A DNA stretch of 32,356 nt from Butyrivibrio sp. (GTDB lineage: Bacteria; Bacillota; Clostridia; Lachnospirales; Lachnospiraceae): contig JAAVHB010000003.1 of the NCBI GenBank assembly GCA_014799955.1, forward strand, positions 1-32,356. The letters are read 5' to 3'. Position 1 is the stretch's first letter, and every line of letters starts with the position of its first letter. Under the pieces are notes generated by a model. The model ran no database searches. It had not been told where the DNA came from and was given only the letters and a program-made list of their open reading frames with translations. Shown piece after piece: positions 23,705 to 32,356 of this stretch. The position numbers and the translations under genes are program-made.

Positions 23705-24151
23705 CTATGCCTCCCTTACCCTTACGTTAAGCTTGGCAGTTACCTCTCTGTGCAGCTTTATGTTCACGATGGATGTTCCCACCGTTCTGATTGGCTCATC
23801 GAGAGAAATTTTCTTCTTGTCAATCTCTATTCCGTGCTGCTCCTTAAACGCCTGCGCAATCTCCTTGGTAGATACCGAACCGAAGGTTCTGCCGTCCTTA
23901 CCTGATTTAATCGAAAGCTCAACCTCAAGACCCTCTATTTTTGCCGCAAGCTCCTTTGCCTCCTCAAGCTGCTCCTTAGCCACCTTTTCCTCATGAGCCT
24001 TCTGGAGCTTCAAATCGTTCATATTTTTGGCATTGGCTTCAATTCCCAATTTTTTGGGCAAAATAAAATTTCTCGCGTAGCCGTCGCTGACCTCGACGGT
24101 CTGTCCTTTTTTGCCCAATGTCTTAACGTCCTGCAATAAGATAACTTTCAT
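23705..24151 (-). CDS. rplI: 50S ribosomal protein L9
   Basis: Large-subunit protein that binds 23S rRNA near the L1 stalk. The 148 residues match the usual length and show the family opening [21 protein letters not shown] and [11 protein letters not shown], the long connecting helix ([20 protein letters not shown]) and the C-terminal domain with [13 protein letters not shown]. Start and the gdpP stop overlap by one base (TAATG), with AGGAGG inside gdpP, so the two are translationally coupled. Confidence 0.98.
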   Translation of the reverse strand: MKVILLQDVKTLGKKGQTVEVSDGYARNFILPKKLGIEANAKNMNDLKLQKAHEEKVAKEQLEEAKELAAKIEGLEVELSIKSGKDGRTFGSVSTKEIAQAFKEQHGIEIDKKKISLDEPIRTVGTSIVNIKLHREVTAKLNVRVREA

Positions 24152-26199
24152 TATATCGAACCCTCCTGTATCATCTGAGTCAAAGTGTCTTTTATAAGCG
24201 TAATCGCCTCTTCCATATCCATGTCCTTAAGCTGTGCCCCGGCAATCGTCATATGACCGCCGCCGCCGAGTTTTTCCATAATGAGCTGGACGTTGACTTC
24301 ATCTATCGAGCGCGCGCTTATATAAATCTCGTTGTTATAGTATGTCAGTACAAAAGAAGCCTTTATACCGGATATGTTTAGCAGCTCGTTCGCCGCCTGC
24401 GCCCCGACAATCGTAGGGCTTTGCAGTCCCGCGCTCGGGCATATGGAAATCGCGTAATTGTCGCGGTAAACCTCGGAATGCCTTACAGCCTCCGCCTTCG
24501 CCTTGTACTCCGTCATATCGCTTCTCAAAAGCTTGCGCACCCTCACAATGTCCGCACCGCTTCTTCTCACAAAGGCAGCCGCCTCAAAGGTTCTCGCACC
24601 CGCTTTATTGGTAAAATTATTCGTATCTATGACAATTCCCGCGTAAATCGTATCCGCCTCAATCGGCCTTATCCTTATATTGTCGCATATATACTGCAAT
24701 ATTTCCGCAACCATTTCGCACGCCGACGAAGCATACGGCTCAATGTAAGAAAGCGTCGCGTTTTCCACCGGCTCGCTGCCCTGCCTGTGGTGGTCGAATA
24801 CGACCGTGGTTTTACATTTGCCGATTAGCTCCGGACACTCCGTATAGCTTCTCCGGTTTACATCGACAATTACAAGCAGCGTGTTCGCCGTTACTTTGGT
24901 AAGAGCCTCGTCGCTTGTAACAAAAAAGTCCTTATCGTAATCCGAGCTGTTTTTGTATAAATCGACAATCGGCTGAAGCGAGGTGGTCACATCGTTAAGA
25001 ACTATATTCGCCTTTTTATCGAAAACCCGCGCCGCCGCATAAATTCCGACAGCCGCGCCAACCGCGTCAACGTCGCTTATTTTGTGTCCCATAATCAGCA
25101 CGTTATCCGTAGCCTCAAGAAGCTCCCTGAGAGCGTGCGCCTTAACGCGCGCCTTGACACGTGTATTTTTCTCAACCGAATTTGTCTTGCCGCCGTAATA
25201 TGTAACCTTGCTGCCTTCACGCACCACGGTCTGGTCGCCGCCGCGCCCGAGCGCCAAATCGATAGCCGCCCTTGCCATATCGTAATTATTCATAAACGAG
25301 CCGTTCTGCGCTCCGATTCCGATGCTCAGCGTGACCGACATTTCATTGCCTATATTGACGGATTTCACGTCCTCAAGTACACTGAATCGGTCCTCTCTGA
25401 GCTGCTCCAGATATTTGTATCTGAACACAACAAGATATTTATCCTTTTCAAGCTTCTTGACTATTCCGTTGCCGCCCGATATGTATTTGTTGATTTTCCT
25501 GTCAACAAGAGCCATCAGAAGGGAACGGCGCACCTCATCGATACTGTCAAGCGCCTCGTCAAAATTATCAATATAGATAAGCCCTACCACGCCGCGCTCG
25601 TCATGCAGCTCCCTGCGGCATTCCGTGATTTCCGTTTCGTCAAAAAGGTACACTGCAAACAGCTTTGCGTTGCTGTCCGTTATCATAAATCCCGTATCAC
25701 GGCTGATTCCCTCGGTGTCAACCGCTTCTATTGTGAGCCTGTAATTTCTGCCATTATAAACAAGGTGCGTTTCTATATTGGCTCCCATTATTACCTGCTC
25801 CAGCTTCATCTCCTCGGTTTCGGGAAAAATTGATGAAAGCGTGCGGTGATAGCTGTCCTTGCTTACAATCTCCGCAAAAGCGTTGTTGAGCCATATTATT
25901 TTGCCGTCCCCGTCCAACAGTCCGTACGGAACCACAAAATCGTCTATCATTTTTTTCTGCATCTGTGCATAGCCTGACGCAAAATCAATTATTCCTTTTA
26001 TAAAAAAATTACGTTTTAACAGTATAAAAATAATAAGCGCAAGCAGATACATAAGCAGCGCCACCGTCAAAACAACCGCCGCCCGTATGCTGATAAAATA
26101 CACTCCGACATTCACAAGCGCAAAAAACACGGCTGCGAACATAGGCCAAAGCATATACGCCTTAAGCGCTCCCTTCATTTTTCCAAGCGGACTGTTCAT
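24151..26199 (-). CDS. gdpP: Cyclic-di-AMP phosphodiesterase GdpP
   Basis: Membrane-bound enzyme that degrades the second messenger c-di-AMP, influencing wall stress and potassium balance. The 682-residue order is as in the family: two TM segments (about 14-62), a PAS domain (about 84-150), a degenerate GGDEF domain ([19 protein letters not shown] in place of an active motif), then DHH/DHHA1. Mn ligands visible: [12 protein letters not shown] (H372, D376, D378), D446, FDHHR (D469, H470), D525, and the [10 protein letters not shown] of DHHA1. Upstream are a candidate promoter and a perfect leader hairpin. Followed directly by rplI and dnaB, the standard arrangement in Bacillota. Confidence 0.96.
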   Translation of the reverse strand: MNSPLGKMKGALKAYMLWPMFAAVFFALVNVGVYFISIRAAVVLTVALLMYLLALIIFILLKRNFFIKGIIDFASGYAQMQKKMIDDFVVPYGLLDGDGKIIWLNNAFAEIVSKDSYHRTLSSIFPETEEMKLEQVIMGANIETHLVYNGRNYRLTIEAVDTEGISRDTGFMITDSNAKLFAVYLFDETEITECRRELHDERGVVGLIYIDNFDEALDSIDEVRRSLLMALVDRKINKYISGGNGIVKKLEKDKYLVVFRYKYLEQLREDRFSVLEDVKSVNIGNEMSVTLSIGIGAQNGSFMNNYDMARAAIDLALGRGGDQTVVREGSKVTYYGGKTNSVEKNTRVKARVKAHALRELLEATDNVLIMGHKISDVDAVGAAVGIYAAARVFDKKANIVLNDVTTSLQPIVDLYKNSSDYDKDFFVTSDEALTKVTANTLLVIVDVNRRSYTECPELIGKCKTTVVFDHHRQGSEPVENATLSYIEPYASSACEMVAEILQYICDNIRIRPIEADTIYAGIVIDTNNFTNKAGARTFEAAAFVRRSGADIVRVRKLLRSDMTEYKAKAEAVRHSEVYRDNYAISICPSAGLQSPTIVGAQAANELLNISGIKASFVLTYYNNEIYISARSIDEVNVQLIMEKLGGGGHMTIAGAQLKDMDMEEAITLIKDTLTQMIQEGSI

Positions 26200-26233
26200 A
26201 AAATGCCTCTCTTTCCGGATTCCGACCGCAACG

Positions 26234-26253
26234 CGGCAAGCAGCGGCTTGCCG
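26234..26253 (-). repeat. Perfect hairpin in the gdpP leader
   Basis: CGGCAAGC-AGCG-GCTTGCCG: an 8-bp perfect stem with 4-base loop, lying between the candidate promoter and gdpP. No T-run follows, so it is not an obvious terminator. Confidence 0.6.
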
Positions 26254-26289
26254 TTACCTGTTTTGGCACTGCTCATTGCTGTCACGGAC

Positions 26290-26318
26290 ATTATATCATA
26301 AAGTTTATGCTTTCACAA
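26290..26318 (-). promoter_or_regulatory. gdpP operon promoter
   Basis: Minus strand TTGTGA (26313-26318), 17-base spacer, perfect TATAAT (26290-26295). Predicted leader of about 84 bases. Confidence 0.6.
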
Positions 26319-26447
26319 GAGCTTGAAAAGTCCCGTTTTTGCAGTGTTTGGTATATACAAGCTGATCGGACACCGTTTTTGAAGGTTGTTTATTACAATA
26401 CCTAATGAAAAAAGGGCAAAACTGCGTAATCTCAATGGGCATCTTTA
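26319..26447. other. AT-rich intergenic region, no gene seen
   Basis: Nothing recognisable between the gdpP promoter and the promoter candidate of the islet that follows; base composition becomes clearly AT-richer here than in gdpP. Confidence 0.4.
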
Positions 26448-26476
26448 TTGACGTAATGTAAATTAGATGATAAAAT
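26448..26476 (+). promoter_or_regulatory. Candidate promoter of the CHAT-like islet
   Basis: TTGACG (26448-26453), 17-base spacer, TAAAAT (26471-26476), start near 26483. Sound spacing, but the reading frame behind it has no good start codon. Confidence 0.45.
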
Positions 26477-26567
26477 AAATAATAGTATAATAAAAGGAAT
26501 AGCTGACGAGGGACCTAAGCATTTATCCACGCATGGATATTCGTGCAATATTTATTCGGATGCCGGT

Positions 26568-27011
26568 GTGTCACAGTTTACATCAGCTTTAATAAATAAG
26601 GATGTAATATTTATTCATAGTCACGGGGCGGAGGGGCTATTCACATTATCTCCTTCTGTGTGTGTTTACGGAAATCAAATTGCTTCATCCAGTATTTCTT
26701 CAAATGCCACACTTGTATATATATCGGCGTGTAAGACCGGTTTATCCAGCAGCACTTACGGAAATGTAGGTTCGGCTTTAGCGAATAAGGGAGTGGACAG
26801 CGTTGTAGCGTTTACGGAAAATGTTACCGCAATCACAGATACGGACGGCATACACAGGTTTAATTCCATAGTCGTATATAAGCTGGCCAATGGATATTCT
26901 ATAAGTTCGGCATTGATGGCGGCAAAAACACAAATTTTTAAGGAAAGCAAAAAATATTGGGGAGCGGATTCATATATAATATATGGTGACTACTCAACGA
27001 CCATCAATTAG
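26568..27011 (+). CDS. CHAT/caspase-like (clan CD) peptidase domain fragment, probably 5'-truncated
   Basis: The 147-residue frame has the two marks of CHAT-type caspase-fold proteases: VIFIHSHGAEG with the likely catalytic His19, and VYISACKTGLSS with Cys55 after a hydrophobic strand, followed by GSALANKGVDSVVAF and a C-terminal GYSISSALMAAKTQIF helix, as in the CHAT core. The only in-frame start is GTG 26568, without a ribosome binding site. The frame is open upstream to a stop at 26454 and this extra part (YSCNIYSDAG just before the GTG) reads like real protein, so the domain begins further upstream with no ATG: a lost N-terminus, a frameshift or a non-standard start. It has no TPR or other partner domain. 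The next gene starts 12 bases after its stop. Protease function is inference. Confidence 0.6.
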   Translation: MSQFTSALINKDVIFIHSHGAEGLFTLSPSVCVYGNQIASSSISSNATLVYISACKTGLSSSTYGNVGSALANKGVDSVVAFTENVTAITDTDGIHRFNSIVVYKLANGYSISSALMAAKTQIFKESKKYWGADSYIIYGDYSTTIN

Positions 27012-27022
27012 GAGGCGTAGTT

Positions 27023-27763
27023 ATGAATAAAAAAACAGTCAGAATTTTAATCGGAGCCTGCGCGGTGTGCGCCGCCGGATTTACGTTGGGGTATTCGCTG
27101 AAAACGGCTTTTAACGAAAAAGCTATTGCTGCGGAAGAATACAACCGTACTGAGATAAAAAAGGAGCGTTTTGCGGATATTTTCCCGACAGATATATATA
27201 CCTATAATGGCAGTGCCGGCAGATATGCATTTATAAAAAAGAATAATTTGACGAAGTCGGCCAATGGCAAGGAAGCCTACCGCAGAAGCGACGATACCTT
27301 AAGCATTATGAAAAAAGTACTTGATTGCAAATATGATATAGAAGTGGTGGAGTTCTCGGAAGGATGCGTGATGTACGATGAATATAAGGATGGCTACCCG
27401 ACGGGCGCATTTGCCGGCTTTGTATATGATGAAAACGGAGTTATGATTGAGGCGCACTTCACAGAGGGCAGCATATATGATTTCGATGAAGATGCAATGA
27501 TAGCATACGAAGAAGCATACAGTATCGGAACAGAAGCATTGTATAAAAAGTACGGAGAAAATACAGAGCTGTATGTAACATCGGACGACTGCACATATGA
27601 GGTGATGTACAGACCTGACTTGAAAATGATGTGTTATTGCATAGAGAATGTAAACGGATATATGCACGGCAAGGACGGAAGCTTCGACGGCGAGGTCGTG
27701 TTTATCTTGTTTGTTTCCGTTGACGGAACGTATGCTGAAGTGGCTTCAACTTTGTGCTATTAA
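27023..27763 (+). CDS. Membrane-anchored extracytoplasmic protein of unknown function
   Basis: A 246-residue protein I do not recognise. It starts MNKKTVRILIGACAVCAAGF, an uncleaved signal anchor or signal peptide, and the rest should lie outside the membrane. It is acidic and Tyr-rich, with a repeated YDEY/FDED-like character (around DEYKDGYPTGAFAGFVYDE and DFDEDAMIAYEEAY) and a Cys near the C-terminus. AGGAGG lies 8 bases upstream of the ATG, overlapping the end of the CHAT-like frame, so the two form one operon and probably one functional unit; the second protein might be substrate or regulator of the first. AT-rich like its neighbour and closed by a strong terminator. Confidence 0.75.
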   Translation: MNKKTVRILIGACAVCAAGFTLGYSLKTAFNEKAIAAEEYNRTEIKKERFADIFPTDIYTYNGSAGRYAFIKKNNLTKSANGKEAYRRSDDTLSIMKKVLDCKYDIEVVEFSEGCVMYDEYKDGYPTGAFAGFVYDENGVMIEAHFTEGSIYDFDEDAMIAYEEAYSIGTEALYKKYGENTELYVTSDDCTYEVMYRPDLKMMCYCIENVNGYMHGKDGSFDGEVVFILFVSVDGTYAEVASTLCY

Positions 27764-27770
27764 AATTATT

Positions 27771-27819
27771 GCAAAATAGCCGCTCAACCTATGATACGGG
27801 CCGGAGCGGCTATTTTTGC
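27771..27819 (+). terminator. Terminator of the CHAT-like islet
   Basis: GCAAAATAGCCGCTC (27771-27785) pairs with GAGCGGCTATTTTTGC (27804-27819), about 14 pairs with one bulged base; the stem's second arm carries the T5 run. Confidence 0.8.
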
Positions 27820-27846
27820 GCCTTATTATCTGCAGATGCTTTATAA

Positions 27847-27875
27847 AACGGAGCCGGTACATAACCGGCTCCGTT
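27847..27875 (-). terminator. Enolase terminator
   Basis: Perfect 12-bp stem AACGGAGCCGGT / ACCGGCTCCGTT with loop of five; on the minus strand followed by TTATAAA after the arm's TT. Five bases past the eno stop. Confidence 0.82.
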
Positions 27876-27879
27876 AATA

Positions 27880-29234
<1,355 letters not shown>

Positions 29235-29256
29235 AATTCTAAATTCTGTCATAAAT

Positions 29257-29421
29257 TCATTTTTTTGCCTGACTCGGGCATCTTCCTCCTGAACAGCCCG
29301 GACAGTTACAGCCGCAGGAATTTTTTCCGGCTCTCTTATCCTTGACCATCCTGATAACTACCAGAGCGACAACCGCAAGCAAAATCACGCCGACAATAAC
29401 CGAACCTATATATTCTTTCAT
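29257..29421 (-). CDS. FeoB-associated Cys-rich membrane protein
   Basis: A 54-residue peptide with one N-terminal TM segment (MKEYIGSVIVGVILLAVVAL), a short basic stretch, and a Cys-rich tail: CGCNCPGC followed by GGRC, five Cys in 14 residues. This matches the small FeoB-associated Cys-rich membrane proteins that accompany ferrous iron transporters in Bacillota, where they may bind metal or help FeoB. No feoA or feoB is in the window, so it is an orphan here. AAGGATGG lies 8 bases before the ATG. Its promoter carries a dyad between -35 and -10, pointing to iron or redox control. Confidence 0.88.
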   Translation of the reverse strand: MKEYIGSVIVGVILLAVVALVVIRMVKDKRAGKNSCGCNCPGCSGGRCPSQAKK

Positions 29422-29465
29422 GTAAAAATCCATCCTTCCCGTGAGAAATTCCGCCTCATGTTATT

Positions 29466-29494
29466 AGTATAGTCTAACCACAGTTAGTTGTCAA
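29466..29494 (-). promoter_or_regulatory. Promoter with internal dyad, FeoB-associated gene
   Basis: Minus strand consensus TTGACA (29489-29494), 17-base spacer, TATACT (29466-29471). The spacer holds CTAAC-TGTG-GTTAG (29474-29487), a perfect 5-4-5 dyad well placed for a repressor; DtxR/IdeR-type operators contain similar TTAG/CTAA elements. Confidence 0.65.
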
Positions 29495-29511
29495 TAATCA
29501 ACGCGTGTTTT

Positions 29512-31068
29512 TTAAAAAAGAGGCGAAAAAAGCCTGAGAACCGGAAGAAATATACGCTTCGGCAAGGATTGGATTCTGCTCTTCTCATAGGTAACGCGGC
29601 GGCTTTTTTTAACCGTATCCATATAATCAGACTTGATATGCTCAATAACCTTTGAGCCGTATATCAGAACCGCGTTCTCATAGTGGTGCGCAAGGCTCCG
29701 GTAATCAAGATTAATCGTTCCCACAACGGCGAGCTTATCGTCAGCCTCAAAAATTTTGGCATGGACGAAGCCCGGCGTGTACTCGTATATCGCGACGCCC
29801 GCATTGGTCAGAACCTCATAATATGACCTTGTGAGCATGAAAGCGATTTTTTTGTCGGGAATGCCCGGCGTTATTATCCTTACGTCCACTCCGCTTTTGG
29901 CTGCGTTTACAAGCGCCGTCACCATCACATTGTCAAGAATGAGGTATGGCGTCATAATGTATATATGCTCCTTTGCGCGGTTTATCATATTGAGATATAC
30001 GTTTTTCCCGACAGGTTCGTCGTCAATCGGATAATCGGTATACGGAATAAAATATCCGTCGTCGTAATCAAATTCGCGCGAGGGCGCAAATTCGTCAAAA
30101 TCGTCCGCTTTCCTGAACGAGCCGTCCCACAGGGACAAAAACATCACGGTCATACTCCATGCCGCCTCGCCCTTAAGCATTATCGCCGTATCCTTCCAAT
30201 GCCCGTAAAGCTCTCTGGCATTGATATACTCGTCCGCAAGATTTACGCCCCCGGTAAACGCCACATTGCCGTCAATAACGCATATTTTGCGGTGGTCGCG
30301 GTTGTTGTAGCGCGAGCCGTAAACCGTGACAAAGCTGTTGAACTCGTAGCATTTTATACCCTTTGCGCGCATTCTGGTCACAAAATCGGCGGGCATTTTA
30401 AGTATGCTGCCGAAGCTGTCGTACATAAAGCGCACCTCAAGACCCTGTGCCGCTTTTTTCTCAAGAATATCGATTATGGGATTTAACATCCGCCCTTCCT
30501 GAATTATAAAATACTCCATGAAAATGAAGCGCTCCGCCTTCTCAAGCTCTTCCAACATCACCGGAAGCATGTCCTCTCCGAGCGGAAAAAACCTCGCCGT
30601 CGTGTTCCGGTATGCCGGCGCGTCCGCCCGGTTAAGCAGATACTCCGTCTGCACATAAACGTCAAGGTCAAGTTCCTTTATCTCGTCATTGTAATACGGT
30701 CTGGAATCCAGCGCGTTCCTTGCCTTTTCCATCGTCCTTATATTCCGCGCTATCTCTCTTTTGCTGAAATGATAACGCCCGTAGACAATATATATTACTC
30801 CGCCGAACAGGGGAAACAGCATAATTACAATAATCCAGGGAATTTTGTAGACCGGATTTATGTCGGATTTTATTATATATAAAACAACGAGCACAGAGAA
30901 AATCTCAAACGCCAGATTTACATATTTGATAAACGGTCCCATCTGCTCTCTTAAGAAACCGAAGGACACAACTATCACCGCCACCTGCACGATAACCGCC
31001 AGTGCCAGCGCCGCCGTTTTTACAACAAAGGGAGACAATATTCTTTTATGTACCTTTTTATCCTTCAT
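29512..31068 (-). CDS. cls: Cardiolipin synthase
   Basis: Membrane enzyme that joins two phosphatidylglycerol molecules to form cardiolipin and glycerol. The 518-residue protein begins with three hydrophobic segments (about 15-38, 48-66, 76-97) and then carries the two phospholipase D HKD motifs: HRKICVID (H259, K261, D266) and HAKIFEADDK (H436, K438, D443). The second is followed by VVGTINLDYRSL, the usual end of the active site. It lies 27 bases after glpK on the same strand, with an AGAGGT site in the gap, so the two are probably co-transcribed; both concern glycerol-phosphate metabolism. C-terminus complete. Confidence 0.96.
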   Translation of the reverse strand: MKDKKVHKRILSPFVVKTAALALAVIVQVAVIVVSFGFLREQMGPFIKYVNLAFEIFSVLVVLYIIKSDINPVYKIPWIIVIMLFPLFGGVIYIVYGRYHFSKREIARNIRTMEKARNALDSRPYYNDEIKELDLDVYVQTEYLLNRADAPAYRNTTARFFPLGEDMLPVMLEELEKAERFIFMEYFIIQEGRMLNPIIDILEKKAAQGLEVRFMYDSFGSILKMPADFVTRMRAKGIKCYEFNSFVTVYGSRYNNRDHRKICVIDGNVAFTGGVNLADEYINARELYGHWKDTAIMLKGEAAWSMTVMFLSLWDGSFRKADDFDEFAPSREFDYDDGYFIPYTDYPIDDEPVGKNVYLNMINRAKEHIYIMTPYLILDNVMVTALVNAAKSGVDVRIITPGIPDKKIAFMLTRSYYEVLTNAGVAIYEYTPGFVHAKIFEADDKLAVVGTINLDYRSLAHHYENAVLIYGSKVIEHIKSDYMDTVKKSRRVTYEKSRIQSLPKRIFLPVLRLFSPLF

Positions 31069-31095
31069 ATAAAAATACCTCTGCTACACCGTATA

Positions 31096-32356
<1,261 letters not shown>

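Noticed and set aside
25084-25833. 249-codon plus-strand frame inside gdpP
   Set aside because: Antisense of conserved PAS/GGDEF/DHH coding sequence; no start signals.

Overview
The window looks like chromosomal DNA of a low-to-mid GC member of the class Clostridia (Bacillota). The evidence is: strong AGGAGG-type ribosome binding sites with GTG/TTG starts among the ATGs; a gdpP-rplI-dnaB-MerR block typical of Bacillota; an N-terminal PDGLE-type fused nickel/cobalt ECF transporter; a yybP-ykoY manganese riboswitch; lipoboxes and Gram-positive cell wall genes; and small clostridial proteins (DUF1858, a 56-residue 2[4Fe-4S] ferredoxin, a FeoB-associated Cys-rich peptide). No phage, IS element, CRISPR array, tRNA or rRNA was seen. 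Family-level placement cannot be made from the sequence alone.

Layout. 1-1863 (-): metG, cut by the window start. 2011-3950 (-): a secreted permuted NlpC/P60-like hydrolase followed by a lipoprotein; the hydrolase start has an apparent one-base frameshift in an A-run. 4087-6981 (-): a nickel/cobalt ECF importer (CbiM with fused PDGLE domain, CbiQ, CbiO) with a CsoR/InrS-type sensor as last gene. 7056-8012 (-): a polyprenyl-phosphate glycosyltransferase, divergent from 8109-10290 (+), a multipass DUF6056-like protein plus a two-TM protein. 10308-10976 (-): deoC, divergent from 11150-13564 (+), a GH32 beta-fructosidase and an amidase lipoprotein. 13588-16007 (-): an unrecognised gene lacking a clear start, and a short stand-alone dnaK. 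16241-16600 (+): two RNA devices in tandem, an unassigned structured transcript with a strong terminator and then a Mn2+ riboswitch, feeding mntP, a CaCA cation exchanger and a MATE transporter (16653-19578). 19586-21094 (-): a polysaccharide flippase and DUF1858 protein, divergent from a ferredoxin (21306-21476, +). 21539-26199 (-): MerR regulator, dnaB, rplI, gdpP. 26457-27763 (+): an AT-rich islet with a CHAT/caspase-like fragment and a membrane-anchored partner. 27880-29421 (-): enolase and a FeoB-associated peptide. 29512-32356 (-): cardiolipin synthase and glpK, cut by the window end.

Working together. Metal handling recurs: Ni/Co import with its own sensor, Mn efflux under a Mn riboswitch, and an iron-linked peptide with a dyad in its promoter. 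Envelope functions are the second theme: glycosyltransferase, flippase, amidase, secreted hydrolase, cardiolipin synthase, and GdpP, which degrades c-di-AMP. The most unusual places are the tandem RNA region upstream of mntP, the CHAT-like fragment with its partner, the poly-A frameshift at the hydrolase start, and the hairpin that overlaps both promoter and ribosome binding site of the Ni/Co operon. None was tested by search or computation.
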